The notes under the pieces: generated by a model | Database searches by the model: none | What the model was told of the DNA's origin: nothing | The model's input: the letters and a program-made list of their open reading frames with translations, nothing else | Made by a program: the position numbers and the translations under genes | Source of the DNA: Candolleomyces eurysporus | Lineage: Eukaryota; Basidiomycota; Agaricomycetes; Agaricales; Psathyrellaceae | Length of the DNA stretch: 57,283 nucleotides | Reading direction: 5' to 3' | Assembly: GCA_027579435.1 (NCBI GenBank) | Contig: JANBPK010000834.1 | Coordinates: 1-57,283 of the forward strand | Shown here: positions 10,253-21,658 of the stretch, piece by piece | Position numbering within the stretch: position 1 is the stretch's first letter | Layout of the letters: each line of letters opens with the position of its first letter

Positions 10253-12124
10253 ATGGAGCCCTCCTCGTCCTCCTCTGCTGCTCGCATGGATGTCGATCCA
10301 TCGTCTCGCTCACACCCTTCCCCAGGCCAGAGTACCGTCGACCCCGGGGTACAACCAGACTTCATCTCATCGCCCAGCAGCTCCCTTGACCCCCAGGAGT
10401 CGAGCTCAGCTACTGTCCAGCCCCCATATACAGTCGGTTCTACCGGAGAACGCCGTCCTGTCCCCGCCCTCAATGCGAGGCAGCTCAGGTACTACATGGC
10501 CATTGCCGAGAAGCGGCAGCAGCAGGTCATAAAGGAGTGGATTCCCCATGTTGCTTCCCAGACCGAACGACTCCAGTGGAAGGCAGAAACACAGCATCTG
10601 CTGACTACGATAAAAACCCTGGAGGCGGAGAAAGATCGTATCGCTCCTCGACTCGATGGGAACATCGAAACCAACCTGTTCATGGCCCGGGTGGACTATC
10701 GCATCAAGTTCTCCCGTCTGTTCAGATTCAACGACCTCCCGAACGAGATTATTTGCGACATATTCAACCTGGTGTGCTGGTCGATCACAGATACCGCCAA
10801 GTCTGTTGAAGGCCGTTTGTGGTTGACGTGGACGTGTCGGCATTGGAGGAAACTCGCGTTGACGGATACTAATCTGTGGAATGTCATTTGGTGGCGAGAT
10901 CCTCCCCGTTTTGATCGATCCATTGCATGGTTAGAACGCGCTGGGTTTGCACCCAAGGATGTACGTATCAGTGACGAGGCAGAAAATCCCATGAAGACCG
11001 AAACACTCCGTGTCATTCTTGATCGCCTAATTCCTCGAATATCCACTGTTCGCTGCCTTATCATCATCCTCCACGAATGGGATTCGATCCTCATGGCCAT
11101 TGACCAGCTCCGAGCGATCAGAGTAGCTCAGCAGACAATGATTCTGCAACGGTTCGAGCTTCATCGCAGTGGTCCGCCCTGGGTTCAGCTCGGTGCGGGC
11201 TACAATCCAGGTCCATACCGCGTTTCCATGCCTCTATTCGGTGGTGTCCTTATCCCTTCACTACGCATGCTATCGTTGAGCGGGGTGCACATTGATTGGG
11301 GTAGTTCACCCCTCGCCAACCTCACCGTTCTCGATTTGCGCAAGATTCCTATGGACAGAGCACCCAGCTTTCTCCAGTTCCGGACTATCCTTTCCGAATC
11401 CAAGGGACTTATCAAATTGATTTTAGACGGCGCGGGTCCCAACTTTGACGGTCGAAACCTAGAAGAAATTAATTTCCCTCCTATTCACCTTCCCCACCTG
11501 AAAAGCCTAGCACTCGCGGATTTCAGCGTTGCGTACGGCATCTATCTCATCTCCCAAATATCATCACCCAACCTGCGCGACCTCACACTCCTCAACTTGG
11601 CCGGCGACGATTACACCAAATTCTTCGAAGCCATAACAGGACTCACACCCGATCTCCGGGTTCTNACCATCTTCAATGCAGAGNTGCACGCGACCGTTGT
11701 GGGAATCACTAATACAGCCGAGCCTCCCGNTAAAGCTCGACGAGCAGTCATTCGGTGGTTAGAGGCCATGCCNATGATCACCTTCCTCAGGTTCGGCTCC
11801 CTACACCGCAACTTCCTCGAGTGTTTCCTATGCAACCCGGAGGAAATCCAAGCCCAACGACGGCATCCGCATAACAGCGTCATCTGCCCCAACCTCGTAT
11901 ACCTGGAGTGGCAGCGGATGGATGCTGATGTCGTCACCGAGTGGTCGAAACATCGCAAGGCTCTCGGAGTTCCCTTACAGAAGATGTATATTAATCAGAC
12001 GACGGCTACGACTGTTAGCACGGACGCCCACCAGGCGTTGACGGACTCGTTGGGTGAGGGTGGGCACATTCTTCTTCTGCGTCCGGGGCATAAAGCTCCG
12101 GAAGAGTCCAACCTGCAGGAATAG
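10253..12124 (+). CDS. F-box-like domain protein with leucine-rich C-terminal half
   Basis: Single-exon gene of 623 codons, a common form for the expanded agaricomycete F-box family. After a Ser/Pro-rich head (residues 1-75) and a coiled segment (85-140), an F-box-like motif begins near residue 159 with FNDLPNEIICDIF and continues to the LWLTWTCRHWRKLAL block and LWNVIWW. Such proteins usually bind Skp1 in SCF ubiquitin ligases. The following 400 residues contain irregular leucine-rich segments such as LRMLSLSGVHI and NLRDLTLLNLAG, likely a target-binding solenoid. The target is unknown. Four Ns in the second half cause no frame break. The gene ends 152 bp from the convergent UTP17 stop. Confidence 0.8.
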   Translation: MEPSSSSSAARMDVDPSSRSHPSPGQSTVDPGVQPDFISSPSSSLDPQESSSATVQPPYTVGSTGERRPVPALNARQLRYYMAIAEKRQQQVIKEWIPHVASQTERLQWKAETQHLLTTIKTLEAEKDRIAPRLDGNIETNLFMARVDYRIKFSRLFRFNDLPNEIICDIFNLVCWSITDTAKSVEGRLWLTWTCRHWRKLALTDTNLWNVIWWRDPPRFDRSIAWLERAGFAPKDVRISDEAENPMKTETLRVILDRLIPRISTVRCLIIILHEWDSILMAIDQLRAIRVAQQTMILQRFELHRSGPPWVQLGAGYNPGPYRVSMPLFGGVLIPSLRMLSLSGVHIDWGSSPLANLTVLDLRKIPMDRAPSFLQFRTILSESKGLIKLILDGAGPNFDGRNLEEINFPPIHLPHLKSLALADFSVAYGIYLISQISSPNLRDLTLLNLAGDDYTKFFEAITGLTPDLRVXTIFNAEXHATVVGITNTAEPPXKARRAVIRWLEAMXMITFLRFGSLHRNFLECFLCNPEEIQAQRRHPHNSVICPNLVYLEWQRMDADVVTEWSKHRKALGVPLQKMYINQTTATTVSTDAHQALTDSLGEGGHILLLRPGHKAPEESNLQE

Positions 12125-12276
12125 CCCCCGTTTTTATGTTGTATGTATATAATTACCCCTTCCTGTAGCATAGATTTATGGAACTTGACGGACTCTGAAG
12201 GTCACTTATAGGGAAGATNCAAAGCCAAGGATTNATAATAGTATGGACAGTCGAAAGATGACAGCAAGGGGTGCAT

Positions 12277-15200
12277 TTACAACGACAATTTTTTAGGAGT
12301 CCGGCCGCTTTCTTTCTGTCCAGCAGGACTTGGCTGTGGATGAACGCCATTGCTCAACTTAAATACATGAACGCCGTTCGTTTGCGAAGGNGCCGGTCGT
12401 GAGGCTGGAGATTAATGTCAGGATTAGTCAAAGACAAATTCAGGNATTTGAACNGACTCACGAGGATTATNGCTCTTGAAGAATTGAGCCATCTGGTCGA
12501 TTGAGAAAGTGAGTTGAGNGACAGAAGGTCTGGACTCGGGCAGAACTCCTGCGAGGTCATCTTCCATCTCTTCGTCACTGTCTTCGGCTTTCTCCTTCTC
12601 CTTTTGGCCGGCCGTACTGCTTTCACGAGCGTGTAAGAAGTCCTTCAAAATTGGTGAAGACAGCGAAGATAATGAAGGGGCAAGGTATGCGGGGAAAGGG
12701 AAAACGTCNCCGTTCTTTGAGTTTGCATTTACGGGCTGTTGAGCAGAGGGTTCTGGAAGAGTGGATGGNCCAGCGAGGTCGAGAGGAGATCCAAATACGT
12801 CTTGGAAAATNGAAGTCTTCTGTGACGCAAACCCAAGAGACAATGGGGATGGCTTCGCCTGAGAAATGCTCGGGTGGTTTCCGAGTATGACAACCTTCGA
12901 GCCCTGAGTCAATGCCACTAAGTTGAATGCTCGTGAGTCATCCGTCGACCCAAACCAGACAGCGGTCCGCAGTTGCAANGGAACCGAATGAGTCATCCGC
13001 GGTTTCGAACTTGCGACGTCAAGGACATGAACAGTGGTCGCATGGCCGTCACTATTTTCGTCTTGATAGAATACGGCGAAGCTACTTGNTGNGGGATGCG
13101 GGACTACGAACGCAATGCTGGCATTTGAAGGATAGTTCCATGACACTGAGCACGAAGATATAATGAGCGGTGGTTGATGCACNTCGAGATCATGGTACCG
13201 CACCTGTTTGCAAAATCAGATCCCACAAGACCAACCCCTTTTTGGTGTTGATCAAGAGGTGCCCATGTNCNATGAAGTGGCTCGATACGACATCACTTAT
13301 CGCTGAGCTGGAGATGGTGCTGAGACTTGACACAGACGAAGAGTCGTATANCACTANGCGCGACTCAAACGNGAGGGAAAAGATAGTTCCATCTGCCGAC
13401 CAGCTAATGGACCGCAGAGACGAAGAGGGGAATGTCAAGGATGCATGTGGTGACCAAACGGCTGCAGTNCGGAACATTAGTATGAGAACNAGGGAANGAA
13501 AGTTCTGCGCACCATTTTTATTCTTCCAGTTCAATCTCCAGATTTTCAGAGTTCCACCCTCGCAACACGANGAGAGGTAAAGCGGATTTTGNCCAGATTG
13601 AGGACTGAAGGNGATGTTTGAGACGTGGCTGTTTCCGTGAGGTTGGTCGATTCTGCTATGCAAAGACCATTCTGAAGATTTCTCACTCCAAGTCCAGATT
13701 TTGAGAAAGATTTCCGGTGGATAGCCTACTTCCCCATTCCGAGCGTCCAAAGTCGCCATCCACAAGCCGCATGAAGACAGAGCAACATGGTCGACGCGGG
13801 ACACTTCNAGNGGCTTGTCGTCGCGTCTCGAAACACGATTCGAAGGGGAGACCTCCAATTCCGAAAGCAGAGTAGATGTTGAGGGAGAGTATATCTGAAG
13901 CGATTGTGGGTGGGAGGATGGGAGGATGAGGGAGGACGACAGTCGATGATAAGCAAGAGGCGGCGATGTCGGTTTTGACGAGGAGGCTTGGTTCTCGATA
14001 TCAGAATCTAGCGAATACATTGATCAGTTTTGGCAACCTTCAACTTTAGACAATTTGGAATTCACCTATTTTGATTTGGGCAAAGGATCTTGTTATNCGG
14101 AATGTACTGGAGCTGACGAAAGAGAATGCGCCATCANTCAGCCCGAGCAAATACTCTTCACCCAAAGGACTCTGGCAAATTGATATTGTCGAGATGGGAG
14201 CACCAACACGGGGNACGAACTCCTTCNTTCCTGAATGAACCTGCCAAATGACGAGCACTGCTTCCTCTCCACCACTGAGTAAGTATGCACCGTTGGGAGT
14301 GAACGACAGGGCCGATACAGCATGCGCATGCCAGTGCAATGTGGTCGTCTGACTGCGTTTCTCAACNCCCCGAGATCCAGCTCCCTTGCTGTTCAAGCAA
14401 TACCAGATCCGAACATTTCCCTTCTCATCCCCAGTCGCAAAGTANTCCTCGGAGGGATGCATGGCCAAGCACGTCAAACGCTCTGGCGATACATATTTGA
14501 CGAAGCCTGCTTCGAGCGCGGATGACTTCGCGACGTACACCGTATGGCCTGCGGAGGCGACGATCCAGGATCCGTGAACGGAATAGGCGAGTCCACTTGG
14601 GAACCTAGTCTTNCCAATAGCACGAGTTTCAGTAGGCTTCCCAGCTGGGGTAGTTTTCAAAGATATCCGGAGAACAACCGCGTCGTTGTCTACAAATATT
14701 TAGCGACATGAAAAAGTTTGATTGAAAAACGCTCACCACCAGCCGTTCGCTTGTTCACCAGAGACGCCGCAGCTACCACCGAATCCTTAAAGTTTTCATG
14801 CACACACAGAAAGTGTATAGGTTGTCCAACGTCGATTTCTCGAAGAAGCGCAGCATTGAGGAAATCCCAGATCAGCAATCGTCCATCGAGGGTGCCCGTG
14901 ATGAGTTGAAAAAAGTTGTGTGGGTTGATGACTGCTGAAGTAAATCGAGAGGCTTGTGCCCCGCTGGTCCCTCCAGATGGCAAAATCAATTCCGACACGA
15001 CAAGCCCAGTCGCTACCGAGAAAATCTTGATGCATACGCCTGCNAGGCAGAAGAAGTAGCTGACGACAGGCTCTCAGCAAATTTGATGCACCTAACAACG
15101 ACNAGCCACTCACCTCCCGTCCTTGGAGAAAAGAGGAGGCACTTTGCTCGACGAAAAGTCGTTCANATATTTCCACTCCCAAGCCGTTTCCTGAGCCTCG

Positions 15201-15367
15201 TCCACCCAAGCGTTCTGTTCATCCCAAGCAAANGANGGCACATTTTGGAGGTTTTCTTTGCCTTTGCCCTTGTTCGACATGGCAGGCTTTTTTGTTTTTA
15301 CTGGAGATCTATGGGGAGGGGTGAAGACATGAGACTGAGTCTGACGATGGGAAGCAAAGACGGCCAT
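12277..15367 (-). CDS. UTP17: U3 snoRNP / t-UTP WD40 protein Utp17 (Nan1, WDR75)
   Basis: Nucleolar WD40 protein of the t-UTP (UtpA) subcomplex of the small-subunit processome, needed for rDNA transcription and early 18S rRNA processing. Six exons (15114-15367, 14737-15059, 14066-14689, 13204-14007, 12462-13145, 12277-12404) keep phase and give 938 residues. WDR75-specific stretches are clear: LTGTLDGRLLIWD-like repeat, LHWHAHAVSALSFTPNG followed by LLSGGEEAVLVIWQ, and the EFxPRVGAPI segment. Past the propellers comes the conserved PAYLAPSLSSL region and an acidic SDEEMEDD patch. The intron at 13146-13203 joins LILQT to VSWNYP. A second in-frame ATG at 15280 could be the real start. Many Ns lie in exons 3-5. 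The C-terminal exon is less certain than the rest. Confidence 0.9.
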
Positions 15368-15506
15368 TCAGCGCTCCCTTGCGTGTGCGCTCCAAATTTT
15401 TGATCACAAAACACTCAAAACGCGCCGGATTCAGAAAGTGCACAAACACCCGAAAACATTGCTACAATTACAGTGTCCGATAACTACATAGAAAATCTAC
15501 TAACAT

Positions 15507-17680
15507 TTATANNNNCCCCACGAGAATTCTCACAGACCGACAGGGTGTCTGGACGTCGTCCAGCGTTACGTATCTCGACGCTCTCATCATACTCTCCCGT
15601 ATCCGCTCCTCTTCAATGAGTTCTGCCTTGGAGAGAGGCTCTCGACTTGGTAGATCCCACCCAAGACTGGTCAGAGAAGTCCAAAGTGACATTCGAACAT
15701 GCATATCACTAGGTTCTCCGTTAAACCCCAATCTCAGGGAAGTAGTAGACCCGAACATACCTCTTGAACCGCTCGATAAGCTTCTCGAATCGTTTTCGGT
15801 TCTTCAGCTCTCCTAGCTCATCGTCGTCTTCCCATCCATATGGCGCAAGCTCTTCTCTCCGGTTCCGAATGCGATCCTTGAGCTCTTCCCACATCGCCTC
15901 TTGGCAAGCAAGCACCGTCTGATACGAGCGGTACAGATGCATCGCCAAAGACCGTTCGCTCATATCTCGGAGCTGGTCCAAAGAGAAAAGGGATGTCGGG
16001 AACGGGCATGAATCGTCATCGTTGGGAGAAGTNTCCAACATGAACGGCTTGAATATTGGCTGAGTAGTCTCAGAGCTGGGAACAGGNTCTGNAATTGAAG
16101 AAGTCGATGCACTCCACGGTGACGACAAAGAGGCAGANGCNGTTCGCGGTCGCTTGCTGAAAACAGAAGCACTTTTGGANAGNACTGTAGATGTTGTGCT
16201 GGCCGTAGAGGATGANGAGAAGGAATGCGACATCGGCCGCGCCGGAGAGATGGTTGATATTCGTTTTGTCAGTGTGTCTGAATGCGGCTCAACAACATAG
16301 TTTGTCACGATTTGAGGTGGAAGGGGAAGGAGAGGCGCAAGCAGGGGCATGGGGAACGTGACCACTGGGCTGATAGTGACCTGCCGGAAGTAAGTGGTGA
16401 AGTAACTGGGTAATAGGGCTACATGAATTCGTTAGCTGAGCCTGGANNTTGAGATCACTTCNTGCNTNTACCTGTAGGCGTCAAATTNATAAACCNATGC
16501 TCGAANACTGAGTTGCTCAGTGACTCCAGGAGGGCATGGTCATGAGAAGGGATGATNATGGTTGACGCCGAGGATGGCGCATACGGAGTCGACCCTTGGG
16601 TTGTGGGCGTGGCAGTAGAACTACCAGGTGAGGTTGACGGCCTCGGCTTTGCTCTCAGCGCGCTAGTAAACCACCTAGGGAGCACGGGGAAAATAATGTC
16701 TAGAGCATCCAGTTTAAAGAGAGTCTCTGCAANNTAACTNGNGTACGAACCATCCTCCACAATTTCGACAGATCCTCCAGGTTTCAAAACTCGGTTGATC
16801 TCCTACAGAACGCCTTTAGAAGGGGACAATCACNAAGGCGATCTTGCTAACCTCGAAAATATTATTCCACTANNTATCTCGTCAGGTATTGAACCGAAGG
16901 GACAGCGAAGACACCAACCTTGTTCTCCGGCACGCCCCTGGCTATCGAACTGACGTGAACATGATCAAACTCGTCGTCCTCGAAAGGAAGNTTTGTCGTT
17001 AAACTATAGGTAGTCANGTTGTCTTGANTCGNNNGNCGTCTAANAGCAAGCTTTCGACTCACAAGTTNCCATGCTTCCACTGAACTCGACTCGCCACAGA
17101 AGGATCTAGGAACCTTGTGGAGAATTGCACATTTACGAGATCGAACCCAATCTGAATTGAGTGATTAGAGTCTCGTATCGAGGGATTNGAAACNGATTCA
17201 AACTCACGAACTCGCAATTTGGCCATTCTCGTGCGGCTTCCAAAACCCAGGCCCCTGTCTGAAAGACGTAACTGTCAGATGGAAATTCAATGGTACGACA
17301 AGAGAGCGCCTACTCCGCATCCGAGATCCAGGGCTTTCGACGGGTGCTCTTCAAAGTCGACGAATGATGACGAGCCTCTCAGATGCTGTAGCAGGCGATT
17401 ATCAAGGGCCTCCCTAGATGCCTATAGATCAGAGGCNTGAGTTTATCACTCGAAGAATGAACACCGACATTTCAACAACATGCTTGTCGTACGACAAGGG
17501 ATATGGGGCCTTCTCGCTGTCGTAAGTGTGATGCCTNTGGCCATGCTTGTAGACAAACTGTGTCTCTCNCTGTCTGGCGTGTCTTATTCCGTCGACCGAC
17601 GCCGAGCCGGTAGAGATTGTAGGACGGGTAGCTGGCGGAGACGGTGGGAGGCGGGGGCCTAGGAATGAAGCTGGGTTCAT
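15507..17680 (-). CDS. Class I SAM-dependent methyltransferase, fungal, with long Ser-rich C-terminal extension
   Basis: Nine exons, all in phase, give about 581 residues. Motif I is created by splicing out a 55-nt intron (17259-17313) and reads LDLGCGTGAWVLEAA. It is followed by CEFIGFDLV, LPFEDDEFDHVHV and EINRVLKPGGSVEIVEDG, the standard order of a methyltransferase-11/25-type domain such as those in LaeA-like fungal proteins. One exon (16852-16869) is only 18 nt. After residue 290 or so the protein turns Ser/Thr/Pro-rich and ends in a conserved-looking helical block around LAMHLYRSYQ and MRASRYVTLDD. The first exon contains VYKHGHRHHTYD, a hallmark I associate with a basidiomycete-wide subfamily. 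The substrate is unknown. The stop falls just after a run of four Ns, so the last two codons are unsure. Confidence 0.82.
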
Positions 17681-18048
17681 ACCTAGGCAATCGTGATGGA
17701 AGTTGAGAGTGGCAGCAGATGAAAGGCGATCATCAGAGCATTGCGGGAGTGAAGAGCTGTAATGACGCGGTTGTAAACAGGCTTTCAATTGATGATACCA
17801 CACTTTCTGATCATCAACGNTACTCAACGTTACTCTCCGTTATTTTCACACTGCCAAGCGGCTTCTTTCCACGNAACGCAACCCTATTGTCCTAGTCTAA
17901 CTACCAGCAGAGCACCCGGAAAATACGACGTTGGAGACCTCGAGTAGAAGAACGTTCGTCATCGAGCTATCGTGGGACTTCCAATTTGGTTCCATGATGT
18001 CAGGCACCACGATATCGAGGAATCAGGCAACTCGATCATACTCCCCAG
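17681..18048. promoter_or_regulatory. Divergent promoter gap between methyltransferase and GNL1-type GTPase genes
   Basis: This 368-bp gap separates two divergent start codons. A frame continuous with the methyltransferase extends to 17827 but begins at TTG, so it was not used as the start. Nothing else is recognised. Confidence 0.45.
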
Positions 18049-20207
18049 ATGCCTCCTCGAAAGAAACCAACATCGACAAAGCAGAAAAAGGCCGAGCAAA
18101 AGCTCAAGCGCGCTGTAAAGCGTGGTGATGTCGAGGCTCCCGAACCGAAGAAGAAGTCGCACCACAAGAAACGCANAGTTGGCCCGACAGGCAATCGGAT
18201 CGGGCCTGCGGCGTCCACCTCGGATGCAGGGAAGCGTCTGCAGCTTCAGTCCACGTTCGTGAAGCTCTCTCCCAAATTCCTGGAAGAGACGAAGAATGTC
18301 GCTTCCAATACCCCACTCGATCGTCCNCTCCATCCTCAGGTTGCCGTTCTCGCTAATCCAGAGACGGGAACGTTCGATGCNAACGCGTTCGCTTGCCCNC
18401 GCCGGCCTAAATGGCGATTTGACATGTCTAAGCTAGAGGTAGAACGAAACGAGGAAGGTCAATTCAAGAAATGGCTCGCTGAGAACGATAGCATTGTGGA
18501 GAAATGGCGAGAGGAGTTGGATGCCAAACGCCAAGCGGCGGNGTCGGATTCGGAATCGGGTACAGAGTCGCAGCTGACAATGCCCGCCTCACCCACCTAT
18601 TTTGAGAGGAATCTAGAGGTCTGGAGACAGCTGTAAGTCCGCCTTNTCTATATCTTGACCTCCTTTTNTAAANCTATCTATCCTAGTTGGAGGGTCACAG
18701 AAATATCTCAGATCATCTTGATCTTGCTCGATTCTCGCTGTCCCACCGTCCACTTCCCTCCCTCCTTGATATCTTACCTCGGGACTCGAAAAATCATCCT
18801 GGTTCTGACAAAGGTGGACATCACAGGCCCCGAAAGANNCGNTGCNTGGAAGGAGNATCTCCNTGCTCAATATCCAACGTTCCCTATCGTAGAAGTCGAG
18901 TCCTANGTNCAGAAGGACGAAACAGCTGTCCANCAGGGCAAACGCCAGTTTGAACCTNGCATTCCCGACAATTTTAGGGCGAAGCTCGTTGAGGCGATCA
19001 AGAAAGTCCACTCGGAGTTGCTCGAGCCACCTGAGAAGGTCAAAGAAAAGCCTGAACGGTTGAAGGCTTGGGTTCCTCCTGTTAAACCAGAAGTTGANTG
19101 GGANGCAGTCTTCNCNGCGAANGGAGANAAGGTTGGTCTCTCTGTNGGTGGCCCTGCTGNTCCTCGACTGGATGAANANGACGATGATGANGNNGAGGAC
19201 GGGGAAGCCGGAANNGAGANNGANAGNCGCNCNCCAGATNTTCTGACCATTGGGCTCATAGGTGAGCTTCCAATATGACTGTNGCCCNGCCCCCTCTAAA
19301 GAGTAACAATAGGTCAGCCTAACGTTGGAAAGTCGTCCCTTCTGAATGCACTGTTTGGTGCGAGTNGGGTCAGNGCATCGAAAACNCCGGGCAAGGTATG
19401 CTTNCTCGTCCTGTGATCTTCTTGGTNTCATTTATATCTTACCGCGCCNCCAGACGAAGCACTTCCAAACNCTGTTCTGGACATCAGACGTCCGTCTCGT
19501 AGATTGTCCAGGTCTCGTCTTTCCGAACTTTGTCCCAATGGAAATGCAAGTTCTTTCAGGCATTCTCCCCATTTCCCGCGTCTCCGCAATCGCAGCTTGC
19601 ATTCATTACGCTTCTCAACACCTGCCTCTGGAAAGAATATACCAGTTGAGGCATCCATCTCTCGATGAAGCTCCGACCGTGGACAAACGAACCTGGCGAG
19701 AGGGTACGGGTCGGCCCGCTACNACGTCACAGGACAAGGCCACCGTATGGACTGCGATGGATATTTTGACTGCTTTTGCGAATATGAAAGGATGGGTGAC
19801 CGCCAAGGCTGGTAGGCCGGATGTGAACCGTGCGGGGAACGCGAGTAAGTTTCCATTNCTCTGGTGGTGTTTCAACCCGGATGCAGATCCATTGCTAACN
19901 CGTCTCTCTAGTTTTGCGGGCGCTTGCTGAAGGACGAGTGTCATGGGGTTTCTGGCCACCTGGTGCGGAGAAGACTGACGCAGACGGCTTAGGTGTTTGG
20001 ATCCCTGGGAAGGATGCTATAGGATCCGATACAGAGAGTGACGACGACGAACACGCGCCGCACTTGACCGAAGAAGCTTCGGATGACGACGACTCTGAGG
20101 AGGAAAGCGATAGCGATCACCCGGATGCGGGGCAGATTGTCGGCATTGCTGGGAGATTTGGCGCCCTTGCGATTGAGGAAAGAGAAGAGTCAGAAGCCTC
20201 GGAATAA
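18049..20207 (+). CDS. Circularly permuted GTPase of the GNL1/HSR1 (YlqF/YawG) family
   Basis: Exons 18049-18632, 18687-19261, 19313-19395, 19454-19844 and 19912-20207 give 642 residues. The G motifs occur in the order G4-G1-G3, the mark of circularly permuted GTPases: VLTKVD in exon 2, GQPNVGKSS across the exon 2/3 junction, and DCPG in exon 4. The basic N-terminus (MPPRKKP followed by QKKAEQKLKRAVKRG) matches human GNL1 and is typical of nucleolar or ribosome-linked members. An acidic segment between G4 and G1 and an acidic C-tail rich in Asp/Ser are also usual. The function of GNL1 itself is poorly known; relatives (Lsg1, Nog2, Nug1) act in 60S maturation. Exon 2 contains over twenty Ns, so many residues there are unreadable. 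Confidence 0.87.
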
Positions 20208-20576
20208 TGAGCGAGGCGGCCGACGGAAACATGGTATCTTCGTCGTTCACAACGCAGGGAAGTATATATGGTGTGTGAGNTCTGCATTCCAAGCTATGNT
20301 CAAGACTCCAGACTAACGCNNCGAACCTTGTTGTAGTGANNCTATCNNTTTCAANTATCAGGTCGGCTGCNTGTAGGTGNATAGNACTCGCAAAAATGTG
20401 AATACANACCAACATTGAATATTATACACGCCCGCAAGGTTTAATCGGAAAAATAAAATCCGGTGATCTTCTCCGGAGTAGACTTGGGCACTAAACATAT
20501 CAGATGACTCTTCTACTCTCGCTTATGAANGTATAAATGCACCATTTCATCTCTCCGAACGAGCGAGTCAAACGAA
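20208..20576. other. Intergenic gap with Ns upstream of the acetylesterase gene
   Basis: The gap is 369 bp and carries many Ns between 20280 and 20410. Apart from the TATA box near its right end, nothing is recognised. Confidence 0.4.
20532..20538 (+). promoter_or_regulatory. TATA box of the rhamnogalacturonan acetylesterase gene
   Basis: TATAAAT lies 38 bp before the ATG at 20577. This is the spacing of a regulated fungal gene with a very short leader, as expected for a secreted, inducible enzyme. Confidence 0.5.
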
Positions 20577-21513
20577 ATGCTCTCTAAGTTGATCCCNTTC
20601 GTTCTGCTAGGCCTCTTCGCCGTTTGCCATGCGCAAACGCTTTACCTCGCAGGAGACTCTACGATGGCGAGGGGAAATGGTGTGACTGAGGGTGCGTACC
20701 TATTTCCGCTATTCTTTACATGCATCTGTTTTAACATGCAGATCAGGATGGGGACAATACTTGGCNCAGTATTTAACAATCCCAGTCGTCAACAAGGCGC
20801 TCGGNGGTCGATCTGCTCGCAGCTTCACCGAAGAAGGACGATTCACCGAAATCGCCAATTTGGTCAAGCCTGGTGATTTTGTGGTCATGGCCTTTGGTCA
20901 CAACGACGGTTCCGCAGGCGCAGTTGATAATGGAAGGCAATGTGCCGTTGGTGATGGCTACGACACTACTTCCACAGTGAAGACGGCAAAGTGCGTTTTG
21001 AAAAAANTTCTCTGAGGTTCAGCAGTCGATTTAACTTGATGATGAATGGACAGTGGAACGTCAATTGTGATCCACAGCTGGCCCTATTACATGCAGAACG
21101 CTGTAAACCTTATCAAGAGCAAGGGAGCCATCCCCATCGTTTCATCCCAAACCCCGAGAAACGGATGGACGAATGGGGCGATTTCTGCTGGCCCGCGTTT
21201 TGTTGGTTATGCCAAACTGGTCTCTGAACGTACCTCGGTAAATTACATCGACCATTATGCCTATGTCGCACAAGCGTACAACAGGGTGGGCCAAGCTACG
21301 GTCAATACCTANTATCCAAACTCGGGTGACTACGTCCACACTTCGCCGACTGGAGCNCAAGTTGTCACGAGGGCCTTTGTGAGAGGAGTCCTCTGCAACG
21401 CGAGCACTTTGAAGAGCAAGGTCAATTCCGCTGGACAGAGCGTACCTGGTAAGCCGTCGAATGCCCTTTTTCCTAGGCACTTGTCTGACTTCGAAGTAGA
21501 TCGATGCTTGTAG
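20577..21513 (+). CDS. Secreted rhamnogalacturonan acetylesterase (SGNH hydrolase, CE12 type)
   Basis: Extracellular esterase that removes acetyl groups from pectic rhamnogalacturonan I. A signal peptide (hydrophobic FVLLGLFAVCHA, cut before QTLYLAG) precedes the catalytic GDSTMARG block with the serine nucleophile. Further SGNH blocks are GGRSARSF, the FGHNDG asparagine block and the C-terminal DYVHTSP with the catalytic histidine. Four exons (20577-20691, 20747-20990, 21054-21448, 21500-21513) give 255 residues, the normal size for the family. The last intron (21449-21499, 51 nt) has no stop and is a multiple of three, so an unspliced transcript would end at the same stop with 17 extra residues. 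Two Ns near 20765 and 20805 fall in coding sequence. Confidence 0.88.
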
Positions 21514-21586
21514 GCGAAAANGGGAAAGGGAGNAAGAATACTGTGGAATGCGTATATAGCTTNATTGGAATTGATATTGGCAAATC

Positions 21587-21594
21587 TATAAATA
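21587..21594 (+). promoter_or_regulatory. TATA-like box before the coiled-coil protein gene
   Basis: TATAAATA lies 65 bp before the ATG at 21659. It sits in the 145-bp gap after the acetylesterase stop, so it may alternatively be AT-rich 3' UTR. Confidence 0.35.
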
Positions 21595-21658
21595 GCCGAC
21601 TGTTGTGAGATCATCCACGCCGTCACGGGTTGCACCAAGTCGTCTACAACCTCCTTCA

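Noticed and set aside
12354..12404. UTP17 C-terminus ending at the stop at 12354
   Set aside because: That frame is not in phase with exon 5 when the GTGAGT donor and CAG acceptor are used; the in-phase frame ends at 12277.
17681..17827. Longer N-terminus for the methyltransferase
   Set aside because: The extension opens with TTG and has no family similarity; the first ATG in frame is at 17680.
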